Source: Klebsormidium nitens
Lineage: Eukaryota > Streptophyta > Klebsormidiophyceae > Klebsormidiales > Klebsormidiaceae
Length of the DNA: 64,000 nt
Direction of reading: 5' to 3'
Assembly: GCA_000708835.1 (NCBI GenBank)
Contig: DF236954.1
Span: forward strand, 450,842 to 514,841
How positions within the stretch are numbered: position 1 is the stretch's first letter; each line of letters starts with the position of its first letter. The notes beneath the pieces were generated by a model that was given only the letters and a program-made list of their open reading frames with translations, was not told the DNA's origin and made no database searches. A program made the position numbers and the translations under genes. Shown here one piece after another: positions 51,295 to 63,213 of this stretch.

Positions 51295-54200
51295 TCAAGC
51301 CGTGCTCCGCTTCCGTCTACTGCTCCACTTCAGATAGAGCCCGTACGACAACCCCGAGAAAACCATCGTCACCCCCGTCCACTGTTCCAACGTCAGCGGG
51401 TTGCCGTTCCAGACCGCGCTAAGCAAGATGCTCATAAACTTGCGCGTCGTGGTGATCGTTGTGTTCGCGAGCGCCCCGAATTTGCTGATGGTAAAGAAAA
51501 TGAAGTTTTGCCCGACGGCGCCGCACAAGCAGAACACCAGGATGTCCCACGCGGCCTCCGGGTGCGTTCGGCAGAAGTCGACGGCGTCCCAGCCGCCCCC
51601 GCCCGGCAAGAGAAACATGTACGCGCACATGTAGATCGAGCCCCATAGGTTCATGCCGACCATGATGTCCCAAGAGGTCGTCTTCGGGTACCTGCAATGC
51701 CGTCCGATGAAAGGGTTTGCGCAGGTACCGGAGGTCCAGTCCCCCGCCTTCGAATCAAAAAGGCCGTCAAGCGTCGGAAACCTCCTTCGCATACCCACCA
51801 CGGTAAGCGCTCCAGCGGACAGAGCAGCGGCCGGATGCGGGGCCTACGTTGTTCCAAAGAGGAAAATCCTTAAACAGACCGCACATGCAAATCCAATCCA
51901 CTTGTTCCCGCCGCACAATAACGGGGCCCTTCGATTTGTTTTCCAGGCTGCTTCAGACCTGCGGTCAACTTTTCCAGGCACGTTGGACGTGGCTTCGAGC
52001 GAATGCTGCCACTGTGCTGTCTTCATCATGAGCTTATTGCAAGCGCGAGAGCGACACTTACCTGTCCACCAGCGAGTCCTGCGTTGCGTTCGTAAAGCCG
52101 TCCATGCCCAGGTTCAGGAAGCACAAGAAGTAGCCCAGCGGGGCGTTGGGGTGCGCCAGCTTGCTGATCGTCTTTGCGGACCCCTGGAGGCGCGGAAACA
52201 TTCAAAATCAAAACGGGGCAGATGAGGATTTAAGACCAAAAAGCACGTTTTGAACCGGCACACCTACTTTGCTCACACTACGACGTGATTGTATTGGACA
52301 GAAAGCTTGAAACACGGTGGTCCAGAGTTGTTGGTTTCGAGCGGAACGATTCCTAGCATCGGCGCACAAAGCAAAACTTGACACGATCCTAAGAGCAGAT
52401 GAAACGGTGAAATTCAGTAACTCCTTCCAGTGGAGCCTTGAAATACGATCGTAGATACACGCCAGCCATGCACATCCGCATTTCTAAACCTGCCGTTACC
52501 CGTTTCAATCCTGACGTCATGCACAGGGCCCGAGAAAGCTGACCGCTCTTCCTCTCTGCACCTTGTGCGACCCCACCCTTTGGCAACAACAAAGAGCTTA
52601 CACAGAAGGGCAGCTTTCGTAGAGACGACCGCCCATTCTTTAACTTCGCAGCAGACAATTTTCCGAAGCCCGTCATCGTTTGACGGCTTGTAACATCATC
52701 CAAATTTTGAAACCTTTCGACGGATGCCCTCCATCTTAGGCCATCATTAAATACATAGGAACGAAGAGGCAGTTCAGTACCTTGAAGAGGGCGAACACTG
52801 AGACGCCTCCCGCAACTAGGAGCGTGCACATGTACTCTGCGGGCGCGTACTGCCGGCCGTAGATGAACGTTCCCGCCAGCATNNNNNNNNNNNNNNNNNN
52901 NNGGATCATCTTGGATGACTTGGCCAACACCTGTACAAAGTTCTTCCGATTGAGAAAAGTAGAACTCGTTTCTGAGGGTTGAAGGTTCTTAGGGGGGGGG
53001 GGAGGGGTAGACCTAAAGGGTCAACCGTTTCAATACGTCCAGAGGCTTGGCTTCTGAGGGATGAAGGCTTCAGTGCAAAAGGTCGTTCCATAAGAAACCA
53101 GATAAAAGGACAGAAGTAGTCCTTTCGGACCAGAGCCCTGTTAGTGTGGCAAAATCCTGCAAACCTTGATAAAAAGAAACGAAGATCTTGGTCCAGATCT
53201 AACGTGAGGCCAACGAGGTTTGCTTGCTGAAATTGCTGGCAGGTAAAATCTCGTTCCATATTTGATTGCCCGCTCGAGAGCCTCATCTTTAGTGCAAAGC
53301 TTCTACAAGCCAGGGTTCTGTTCTGCAAAGATGTAGAGCACCCTGCAAAGAGCTCCCAAAAAGATTATCCCTCAAAAAAAGCCCAGACTTTCACTAACGA
53401 TCAGGCATCAGAAACGTCATGCAGAAATAGTCCCGACCTACCCCGTGCTGCCACCACACGGAGTCCGCTCGCGCTTCCACGCTTCCATGGTCAATGACAC
53501 ATCAAGTGCGTCTCAAACGATAGCAACTTACGATACCTATTTTCAAGACACCAAAAACGACGTTCACCGCCAGCTCATACTTTCCCTAATCCAAGCATGA
53601 AGAGGCTACAAACTCACTTGCGCCGGGTAGCTTATATACTTCAGGGCCTGGATCCCGCAGGCGGGGCCGAACGAATTGCTGATGCTTGCAAGCCAGTATG
53701 CAGTCATTGGGGACCGCTGCCCTTTGCCCCGAGAACCGCCTCCCCTGCTGAACTGGAGCATGACTACGGCCCAGACTAAGCAGACCACGTTCTGTGCGAG
53801 GTTGAGGAAGGAGAGGTGCTCGAAGCGCCGGCCGTCGGGTCCGAACTTTTTCGTGGACCTGAAGAATTTGAGATTGTGGTGTTACACTTCCTATGGAGTC
53901 TCTGGTGAACTGTGGATGGGTGTGTCGGATGATCAACGGATCTGAAAGTCCTCGAATATGGGTTGCATGGGAAATGGATACGGGCAAGAGCCTAGAAACT
54001 CCGATGTTGCTCAATCAGATCCACAGAACTGGTGTAGAAGAGACGACACAAACAAGACTAGGAAGGTGATCTCTACAAGAATTGGAGATGTGCTGCACCT
54101 GGAAAGGGGACGTTTAGGTCAGGATTGAGGTGAGAGGTCGTAGCAGAAGGGGACATTACCAAAATGCATCTGTTGCGAGGGGCTGAAGGCGATTGTTATA

Positions 54201-54984
54201 AATTGGACTGGGGGACATCCTAAATCAGTGGAGGACATAGAGCAGTAGCAATGTCTCATTCTGCCTTGATTTCGAAAAAGAAGAATGGAAGTACTGAGGC
54301 CAATTGAGAGAGACCGGTGACTCATGAACTGACTCACGGATGTATGACTGGTCAGAAGAGGGGCAGAGAACGCTGTGAAAACTGCTGGAGAATGATGAAT
54401 CAATGCAGGAGCCTGTGTTACTGCTTCTATCTGAAGTCCTTACTCCCAAGCGCATTCTGACCCGTGAAGATACCACTTTATCTTATGAGACACCACCATG
54501 TCCTATACTCTACAGGGTGTCAAAGAGATCCGGTGTCCTGTAAGTGGTCGGACTTTCAAAGTAGATCAGTTTTTCCATCAATTGGCTTGGAATGAGACGA
54601 ACCCTTCACGTTTTCACAATCACCAAAAGGCAGCGTCCACTGACAGATGCCTGTTGTTGGTTTAATGAAAACTTCTCTGGCTTTTGTCAGATTGCTACCA
54701 GTGTAGGCCAAATAGACGGCAATCTTCAAGCAAAGAATGAGTAAAAGGGTGGTTGATAAGACCAGGTTACTCCTGACTCACAATTGCTCCTGCAAAAGTC
54801 CTTGGGTCAAGTAGGACGCCCAAATGCCACCAACACACACCCCCAGCGTGAGGACCTTTTTGAGATCAATCTGATGCCGCTCATGGTCAGATCTTCCTTT
54901 GCCCGCAGCCTCTGACAGACTGTTGCTGTAAGAAGTTGGCGCCGCGGAGGCTGCGGGCCGCCGCTCAGTAGCATTCGGCGCCAT
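51295..54984 (-). CDS. UDP-glucose/galactose transporter, SLC35B1/UTR family, five exons
   Basis: A drug/metabolite-superfamily antiporter expected to bring UDP-sugars into the ER or Golgi lumen. Exons: 54984-54782, 53858-53618, 52930-52781, 52183-52062, 51691-51295. Conserved blocks: GVCVGGIWASYLTQGLLQEQ, STKKFGPDGRRFEHLSFLNL, ISNSFGPACGIQALKYISYP, YAPAEYMCTLLVAGGVSVFA, GYFLCFLNLGMDGFTNATQD, FCLCGAVGQNFIFFTISKFG, ALANTTITTTRKFMSILLSA. The protein has about 365 residues and multiple hydrophobic helices. It ends in a basic tail (SSRRKRSTA) without a KKxx ER-retrieval signal. Exon 3 contains 20 Ns (52883-52902) that keep the frame as written but add more residues than the family has there, so the gap length is a placeholder. 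UTR-type is likely; the exact substrate cannot be told from sequence. Confidence 0.92.
52883..52902. other. Assembly gap of 20 N inside transporter exon 3
   Basis: Twenty Ns lie between codons for KMI and MLAG on the minus strand. From recalled relatives only about two residues belong here, so the true missing sequence is probably just a few bases. Confidence 0.95.
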
Positions 54985-57181
54985 GGCAGTTCTTAAACCC
55001 TAATTCTCAAGGGACAAACTTGAACTGATCTAGGTCCTAGCTTTTCGCGTCAAAAGACGTTTTGCCACTGGCTGGAAGCAATAGAGCTCAATCTTGATCA
55101 ACAGCGGCTTGATCGCAGCACAATGAACAATCTCAGCTAAATAATAAGGGGATCAGCTTCAAAGCTGTATCAATGTGTGTTCGCTGCGATCTCTATCAAT
55201 CTGGGACTCCAGCTGCACCTTGAACAATCGCATCTGAAGCTCCTCTAGCCACCCGCTTCTGCTTGCTAGCTGCACGGATTGGATGCCTCAAATTTCAAAA
55301 GCACTGGCACTTCTACCGTATTTGAAGTTCTAATAACTTCTAAGCTTTGAAGTTTGCATTTTCAAAGCTGCACAGCTTTTCTTTTGTCCTCCCTCCTTCC
55401 TTCAATGCACGGCTGACACGTCAAGCAGTAGCTTCAAGCCGTCCGATAAGCCCTGACAGCCTTTGCACCAGATCGTAGCCCTAGATTGGCAGCAAGATGG
55501 TGTTCGGCGTTTACGGCGACGTGAGTACAGAATGCTTGGGGTTTCAATGCGCCGGAAACCAGGTGCGATGAGGAAGGACGTAGGAAAGTACCCCTCCAAT
55601 ACTAGTTAGGGCCCGAGTCTCCGGTGCGACAGCTTGCCGAGCAAGAAGGTTTGTGCCCGATGCTGCTAGGTACGCACCGAATGTACTGACCCATCTCATA
55701 TCAGCACCTGCAAAAGTCTGACAAGCACCATTTTGGGCGCCCCCTGTGAACAAAATTTTACATCATTGCATTCTGGCCGCCGCTGCACAAGCAAGTCCCC
55801 TCTGAACCTGGGGGATCCCACAAATTTTTGTATGCTTCAGGCTTCAGGTTCTTCCCCAATTAAGCTTCAAAACCAAGACTAATCTTGGTGACATTCAACG
55901 CTTAGACAAGGCGCTACCGCAAGTTTTTTCTCTGTACTTAATTGAAGCTTTTGTATCTATGCTAGGGAGGCATGCCAAGATACTCGGAAGTGCTCTGAGG
56001 TGCAGGCAATTCTTCTAGTTAGAGGAGCGGTGTTTCTCTAATGAAAGCGACGGTCCAATTCTAAGCCGGCCTGTGATCTTAGCTTTTGGCAAAAAGTCCT
56101 AAAACCTTTCTTATAAGGCAGTGGCTGCAGTCATCACGATACGGGGCTAGCTGCGAAAGGGGATTGCCTGCAGCAAGCCACGTTCCCAGTAAGTTGTTAA
56201 AATGTCCCTTCACACGGTTTGTATTCTCACGTTGCAGACAGCTCAGCAACTTTGGACGATTGCAGTGGATGGTGCTCAATACATATGCCTCCGGACCCTC
56301 CCGACCTTCTGGGAAAAGATATCGATTTCCCTTGCATGCGCAGCAGAGGGCTTGCGTTTCTTAGTAATGCTCTTGGTGAGATCCTCATCCCGCCATCTGG
56401 CAGATGAGGTTTTTCTTGGGCATGTCAATAGATCAGCAAGCGCATTTGATAGCTCCATTATTTCACAGATCTTTATTCTTCAGTTCTTACAATGCTGACC
56501 CACCATCAGATCAGGAGGAAGTCCAATGTCCTTTTCATTTCAGGTGTCCAAAACATTGAGTCTTGTGTGAGCCGCTTGGACGTCTGAGATCAACTCCAAG
56601 AGCGCTTTGTGGGATTTTCAACATACTTTGTGTTTGCAAGCCCCCTACTGGATTTTCTTGGATGTGGCACAGAAGCTCCTTGCTTTGCTGGACCAAAGTG
56701 CTTGTTTCTCATAGTAGCAACCAGTGGTGGAAACAGAGAACAACGTGCGGCTGTACAGACCTCACTGAGTATGTCGATCGATGGAATTGCATTGCCTAAC
56801 ATGTAGCAACCAACAGTCTCTCAGTATCCTTACTCGCTGGAGCTGTCATCAGGTGGTTCACTTGACTCATGAAGTAGTTCTGATCCAAGGCACCATGCAG
56901 TGCAGACTCGAAGGCAGATTGCTAACACGCCCTTCCTTTTTCCCACACCTCACCCAGCCGGCAGCTTTTCTGTCTCTCTTCTACATACTCACCAAAATCA
57001 GGGGATCCCTCTGTTGATGCTAAATGCTGGCGGATACACCACCACAACCATCCAAATATCCACTTAGTACAACAGTCTCCGGAGATGTCCTGGGCCATGA
57101 ACTCCCTGGTTAGTGGGTGGTTAACAAGCTAACAGAGGCATTGACCAGACCGATGGCATGCCCCTCTCTTGCAGAATCGCA
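54985..57181. other. Divergent upstream region of transporter and ACR genes
   Basis: About 2.2 kb between divergent starts. A likely 5' UTR exon of the ACR gene may lie near 55490-55520, where ATGGTGTTCGGCG begins a short frame ending at a GAC|GTGAGT donor. It does not join in frame with the ACR start, so it would be an upstream ORF if transcribed. No other gene is supported. Confidence 0.4.
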
Positions 57182-60100
57182 ATGGAGGGCGACATCAACT
57201 CGGACGTGGTCACGATCCGGGTGGGTGAGCCTGAAGACGAACTCACAGAGCTGACTGTCAGCTGCACCGACAAAGTGGGCCTTGGGTGCGACCTCGCCAG
57301 CGTCGTCCTCGAGTTTGGGCTCAACGTTGTGAAAGGAGGTGGGATCATTGTTACAAGCTCCACAACTCGGATTGTGGTCGGAGATACTCAGCCTCTTCCT
57401 GATTACAGGATATCAAAGGAAACTTCCGGTGGACAGGCCGTGGAGCCATGCAGTCTTCGACTTCCTTCCGCTTGTTGCACTCCGACCAGTAACATTTTAT
57501 GCTCAGATATAGATTGCTATTTCATCAGGGGACCTGGACCCAGAACACGCTTGCACAGTCATTCGACATTGGTGGTGATAAGCTGTGATCTCGATAAATA
57601 CAAGGTGAAGTTTCTCCCAATCCTGCTCAATTCTCCCGACCTCAACTCACCATAGTAACCCACAGTTGCACCGAAGACCATCTCTGCAGACAGGGTCTGA
57701 TCTACAGGGATCTTAAACTGATGCTTCTCCGCAGACTTTTTGACGGATGGACGATGGTGCCATGTGGTCTTCTGGGTGGAGACAACTCGCTGCACGCATG
57801 CCGTATCCTGGCCGCTGCTCAAGGAGCGCATGACGGCCGTGTGCCCGTCCCTCGAGATATCGCTCACGCCGCGGATACCCACCCCGGCCAAGCAGGACGT
57901 CTTCCTGCTGCAAGTGCGGTCGGCAGACCGAATGGGTCTTCTAAACGGTACGTTCATTGGAGAGGAACGAAACTCCTTCAGTTGACCTGTCTGGCCAAGT
58001 CTCATTTAAGTGTTTGGGCCCAAAGTCTTGACTTGCGGTCTGAGGCTTTGTACTCGCCCAGAAGAATTGCGATTGGTAGGTTTGCAGCTTTGGGTTTTGT
58101 GTAGATTTCTCTTGGTGCGGTGTTCGACAACAGGTTTTGAGTCGTTCCGTAAAGCCTGTCGTCAAACATGTCTCTTGGTCTATGCGAGGATGGACGCTTT
58201 TAGATGGTGGTCAATCCAATCTGTGTTCCGCACGTCCTGTCCAACCCTGCTGAATGTTCCGGGTGACCTTCTCAAACACGGATTGCACTCTCTAACAACA
58301 GGTTCAATATTGTTGTCTTTCTTCGACTGGCGATACAGGAGTGACCCTGCCTGTCGATCGGTTGCGAAGCTCTTGTCAACCCCCGCTTTGACCTATTTGT
58401 TAACCCTCTTGGTAACTGGTCTGTGCACAGGTGACGCAGCTTTTGTGGGAAAACGAGCTGACGTCACACAAGGTTAACATTTGCGTCTTCCTCTACAATA
58501 TAGCTCTGCTCAAACCTTCTCGTCAACCCTCCCAATAATTCTCCTGTGCAGACGTAACCCAGCTGCTGTGGGAAAACGAGCTGACGGTACACAAGGTCAA
58601 CATCTGCACCAGCCCCGACAACTCCGCCGTCGATCTCTTCTACATCACAGACAACAGGTGCGGCACGCCCTTGCAGAAATTTTTCCCTGCCAGAGCAAGC
58701 CTAAAAAGCATACGCGAGTGGTGGTCCAATTCTTTGTTGGTCAACACAGCCTCGAGTCCTATGTTATCTTGTGGTGTCCCCTTGAACCTGCCTGTTCTAG
58801 TCAGTCGCCTGTTTTCTGTGACGATCCTTGCAATCGATCCTTCAAGCCGTCCAATGTGATGATTCCCATGTGGGTCACCGGCTTTGCGAAAAGTTGTTCG
58901 TTGGGGCTTCCGCCAACTTTGCCTAACGTCAGAAAAGCGATTTAAATGCACACTCTCAACGATTCACAAAGCCGACCTTCTTGGCTCTGGCCGAACGACA
59001 TGAGGTACAATACGCTCTCTTCACTGAGGACATCTTTTGCTCCCTTCTCTTTCAGAAACGAGCTCCCCAAGAAGCGGCGCCGGCTCGACGTCCTCCAGTG
59101 CATACGCGACCCGCTAGGCGATGACGTCACCTGTGACATCACCCTCGCGGCGCCCGAGTTCGCCGCGAGCATTGGGTCGGCCCACGTGGCCCCCGAGGGG
59201 TGCCTCCCGGGGGCGCTGGCGCCGCATCTGGCGGAGGGGCCGATGACGTCATCGTTCGAGGAGGACGAGGGAATTGAGGCGACGGAAGTGTCGATCGATA
59301 ACGGGATGAGTCGGCTACACAGCGCGCTGCAGGTAAGTTATCGTTTATTGTTTTGCATTTGGTGCTTTCGCTGCAATGGTCAATATGTAAGGAGATGGGC
59401 CGCAACCAAACCTCCTTCCTTGCAAACTGTCTTGTTATCTAGACAAAGAGTTTGGCAAGAGCGAGCGAAGTTGCTCTCGGTTTTTAGTATACCTTCTGCT
59501 CCGAGTTTCGTGTGTGTTGAATTCAAGCAAGAAATCGCTGAAGGGTTTTTGGGAGGAAGCCTTTGATCAAAGGCGTCGAAAACGAGTATCGGAGAAGCCG
59601 TCCTTTCTCAAGTCACTGTGGCACCGCCTTGCTCTCAAAGCTGCGCTGAGTCTCATCTGCCGGGTGTACGACTGTGTGCAGACGCTCAAAGGCCGTCAAC
59701 ATCCAGATGGCTGGGACCTTCTGCAACTAACTGAATGCCACCCTCAACCATCGGCCTATGTTGGCATATTCGCTCTCCTCGGTAGCGTTGACAAACGGTT
59801 TTACCTGCCAGGTGTCGACGCGCGACCGCAAGGGCTTCCTGTACGACTGTTTGCGCACGCTCTTGCGCTCAACGACGTCAACATTCAGTGGGCGAGTACC
59901 TTCTGCTAACGATGTGTATGCTACCTGAAAATTTCGGCCCATGTTGGCGTATTTCTTTCCTAGGTAGCGCTGAGCAACAATGTCATTTGCCAGGTGTCAA
60001 CACGGGACCGCAAGGGCTTGCTGTACGACTGTTTGCGGACGCTCAAGGACGTCAACATCCAGGTGGCGTACGGCCGCATCGCGCTGCGCGAGGCGGGGCT

Positions 60101-61439
60101 GCTCGACATCGACTTCTTCATCCGGCACCCCAGCGGGCACAAGGTCACCGACCCCAAGGCGCAGCGCGACCTGTGCGGACGGTTGCGGTGAGCGTTTCTG
60201 AAGCTTGGTATAAGAGCGGTTGCGGTGGGTGTATTTGATAGGATAGCGGTTGTGGTGAGCGTCGTCAGAACCTCGGAAGGATAGCGGTTGCGGTGGGAGT
60301 TTCTGGAAGATGGGTAGAAGAGTGCTCCTTCAAGGTTGGGAAAGAAGACCTGTTGCGAGGATGGGTTGCGGCTTTGGTGCGGGCTTTGTCCAGGAGCTCT
60401 GCCGGGGACTCGAGAAGTCCGATGAACGTCTGCCGAAGTTGACTTTCACCAGAGGTTGCGTCATCCTGGTACCGATGCCTTAATTTCTTGACATTATCGA
60501 ACATTGCAAAGGAACGGTTGGACAAGAGGACTCGGCGTACCAGCCCTCTGAAAGCATCCTTTGTCAGGGTTGACGCAAGCCCCAGTATGAGCACGACTAG
60601 CCACGTCTATCACTCCCGTGCCCAACTGCGTCGACGCTCCTGCAGGCAAGAACTAGAGCGGCCGATCCGGCTGGTGGTCGCGCCGCGCGGCCCGGACACG
60701 GAGTTGCTTGTGGCGGCCCCGGTGGAGGTCAACGGGCGCTCGCGCCCGCGCATGTTCTACGATTGCACGCTCGGGCTGCGGCGGGCAAACGCATGCGTGT
60801 TTCAGGTGAGCACCTCTTTCGATCCTTTGTCTAATCACGAGCAACTCAGTGAATGGATCTATCTCAGACGCACGCTCGGTCTGCGGCAAGGGAACATTTG
60901 CTTGTTTCAGGTAAGCACGTCGTTGAGCCGTTGTCAAACTATGAGCGGAGTTGAATTCAAACCGGATGCTTTGTCATGGTGCCGGTCAGGTGCCGGATCG
61001 TACAGGGAAGTAAGTTCATGTCATGCACGATCCGCAGCGGGCGAACGTATGCCTGTTTCAGGTAAACGTCGCTTCGAGCCGTGGTCTTTATGTAAGCCAA
61101 GATTATGACTTGCATTGTTTTCAGCCGTGCATGCTTGGCCTGCAGCAGGCAAACGCGCAGGACGCTTTCTTTTCTTTTGGAGAATGGAGGTCTGGAATTC
61201 TGGTCTCCGTGGATTTACCTGCAGCCTTTTCAGGCTTTTCCGGATGAGTGACAAGCTTTTGAAGGCACACTCAAAAAGGTGGCCGCCCCGTGCAGGCGGA
61301 CATCTCCCGCCACGCTGTAAATAACAAGCACTGGGAGGTGCACCGGTTTCTGGTACAAGATTCGACCGGGCAGCCAATAACGTCTCCGCAACGGAGACAA
61401 CAAATCGCGAAAACCGTGCGATCCCTCCTCATCGGTTGA
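57182..61439 (+). CDS. ACT-domain repeat protein, ACR9/ACR10-like, seven exons
   Basis: Exons: 57182-57338, 57735-57947, 58552-58657, 59056-59332, 59994-60187, 60646-60805, 61296-61439. Phases agree, giving 416 residues, matching the plant ACR9/10 length. Four ACT domains are visible: TVSCTDKVGLGCDLASVVLE...DGRWCHVVFWV (about 20-75); FLLQVRSADRMGLLNDVTQL...NSAVDLFYITDN; VSTRDRKGLLYDCLRTLKDV...DIDFFIRHPSGHKVTDP; and RGPDTELLVAAPVEVNGRSR...NKHWEVHRFLV near the end. ACT domains bind amino acids; family members are regarded as amino-acid sensors or regulators, with the target unknown. Exon 4 adds a poorly conserved acidic linker between domains 2 and 3. An in-frame ATG at 57158 would add eight residues, but a CAG acceptor at about 57174 suggests a 5' UTR intron ends there. 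Four introns hold exon-edge copies. Confidence 0.92.
58428..58487 (+). repeat. Copy of the ACR exon 3 head in intron 2
   Basis: ACGCAGCTTTTGTGGGAAAA and the following GAGCTGACG...CACAAGGTTAACAT match the real exon 3 start at 58546-58608 very closely, including the preceding CTGTGCACAG acceptor context. Separation is 118 bp. Confidence 0.9.
59650..59900 (+). repeat. Two copies of the ACR exon 5 head in intron 4
   Basis: The real head (59994-60065: VSTRDRKGLLYDCLRTLKDV) is copied nearly intact at 59812-59893 with its own CAG acceptor, but carries a small insertion/deletion after LRTL. A shorter, older copy is at about 59665-59715 (VYDCVQTLKG). Spacing is about 180 bp. Shared downstream text GTACCTTCTGC...AT(C/T)GGCC confirms tandem units. 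Confidence 0.9.
60190..60300 (+). repeat. Short tandem copies of the ACR exon 5 donor
   Basis: The exon end CGGTTGCG|GTGAGC is followed by repeated GCGGTTGCGGTGGGTG (about 60216), GCGGTTGTGGTGAGCG (about 60247) and GCGGTTGCGGTGGGAG (about 60284), about 35 bp apart, each a potential donor. Confidence 0.9.
60860..61165 (+). repeat. Three copies of the ACR exon 6 tail in intron 6
   Basis: The real tail (TLGLRRANACVFQ then GTGAGC at 60806) recurs at about 60868-60912 (TLGLRQGNICLFQ then GTAAGC), 61025-61062 (PQRANVCLFQ then GTAAAC) and 61125-61160 (LGLQQANAQ, donor lost). The first two copies keep open frame and donor. Confidence 0.9.
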
Positions 61440-62910
61440 GCGGGCAAGGGTTCAAAGCCCTACTCAGGGTAGGTCAGCGTAGCAACATTCAGGTAGCTAG
61501 CGGCGTGTTCAACGTAACATTTGCATTGGCTACTTGGCACCTTCGAAGCGCACAGTAATGCGAGAAGGTCAGCGCAATCATCTGGCACGCGTGTTCTTAT
61601 CATTATCAGTCAAACTCAAGGAAACCTCAGGTACGAGAATCGCGGAAGTGGACTCAGCCTCCAGGATAAGATGTACATACAGGGAGAAGATCTTAGGAAA
61701 GGTGTCTACAGTCAGCTTCTTCCATACAAGTTGTGCCACTCGAAGATCATTAGTGCAAGCGCAAGTATATTCAGCAGCTTTGATACGACTTTTGAACCAT
61801 TGATTGGACGTGCTTATACCATTAACCGGTTCATGCTTGCGCTCAGATGAACCGAGCGCCTCATAAGCTCTGCAGTCAGAATGAGAATACACAGGTAAAT
61901 AACGCAACGCTATTTCATGGGTCCGTGGTCACTAATTGGCATTGTTGATTAGAAATCAGTTCAATGATTCGTCCATGCGCCCAACGGCCAGAGTCACTGC
62001 AAATCGCTCTTGTTCTTCGAGTCGATCCCTGCATGAAGCTTTTCAATGGTGCATGCATGTGACCATATTGGCTTGCCTCTCTTTTACGAAGTAAAATAGC
62101 AAGCTATTGCATTCGGGGTAACCGCGTGTCGGGCGACACTGTACGACGTGGCTCTGCGGAAGATAAGCATGTCCAGACTGGTGGTATTTCAATATGCGTG
62201 CTGTTCGATACGAAAACGTACGCAGAATCCCCCTAATAGTCCAGACCATGTTTACGTCCAAGCCTAGACTGCCCCGCGCGGCTGCGCAGATGTAATGCTA
62301 CGAATCGTTCGCGGACGCGAAGTTGCCGCCGCAAAAAACCGTAACGATGTAACGTTTGGCCTCGATTTCTCCGAACCTGCCTGCTCTAAAGCTGCCACGT
62401 TGCATGGCGAGGTCAAAATAGCTGCCACGTCCTGATTTGTACCGCTGCCCAACACCTGACACTGTGAAAGCACCCCGGGCTCTGAACGTCGAAATCAAAA
62501 TTCAAAACACCCTTGTCTGCGATGGACTCCTTCAGCTTTGCTTGCCTTGGAATTTCAGAAGAAATTAGAGTGCCCGGAAGGTAGAGTAGCGAGTAGCCTG
62601 GTACGCACTGTAGAGATAACTACGGTGCGTACCAGAAGATGGTGTACGGATTAAGTCTAGGGTGTGCGCGCGCTCACGCAAGACTTCCATGGATAGAGCC
62701 ACGTACAAGATGAAAACGCCAAACAATGCCCTTTTAAAATTTTGCCCAGTCGCACCACAGAGAGGCAAGCCCCCGCCGCCCTTCTGGGCGGTCTATCATG
62801 TATTTTGTGCAACCATGCACCTGAGGCGTTGCGGATCGAGCTGAAGTCGATCACGTCCTTCTTGACGAAAGCTCATAATCAGGTTCATGAGAGCGATAAT
62901 CATGCATTGC
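61440..62910. other. 3' flank of the ACR gene, nothing recognised
   Basis: No supported gene or RNA. A GGGTTCAAAGCCC near 61448 resembles a tRNA T-arm, but no cloverleaf can be built around it. Confidence 0.45.
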
Positions 62911-63213
62911 ATATGTCAGGCCCCGGAACGAGAATATATGACTTTGGATATTCCATATTCCTCGATGGATTTTGGGCAATATTCCAATTCCTTGCCACCC
63001 CAATATTCCAGATTCCAAGAAAATTTTGAGATTTAGGAATTCAAATTACCCGGATTCCTGCACAGATTTTGCAGTATTCCATATTCCGTGAAAAAAAAAT
63101 CTCAAAACCAAATATTCCGATTCCTAGGCCAAAAAATCCCGATATTCCAATTCCTGGAGCCCAAAAATCCCGATATTCCTATTCCAATATTCTCGTTCCG
63201 GGGCCGGACATAT
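62911..63213. mobile_element. Inverted-repeat element with an ATATTCC-rich core, 303 bp
   Basis: The ends are about 27-bp inverted repeats with one mismatch (left ATATGTCAGGCCCCGGAACG, extended by AGAATAT; right the reverse complement). Between them lies about 240 bp dominated by irregular ATATTCC/ATTCC units and short A-runs. No ORF. No clear target-site duplication was found. It may be a foldback or MITE-type element that captured or expanded a short tandem repeat, or a large cruciform-forming repeat. Confidence 0.65.

Noticed and set aside
51199-51697. Open frames on the plus strand and in a second minus frame over the transporter last exon
   Set aside because: Antisense and off-frame shadows of the highly biased coding sequence of transporter exon 5.
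55490-55530. First coding exon for the ACR gene (ATGGTGTTCGGCG)
   Set aside because: The GAC|GTGAGT donor is phase 0 and does not join in frame to the ACR start. Kept only as a possible upstream ORF.
61440-61500. tRNA-like GGGTTCAAAGCCC box
   Set aside because: No acceptor stem, D-arm or anticodon arm can be paired around it.
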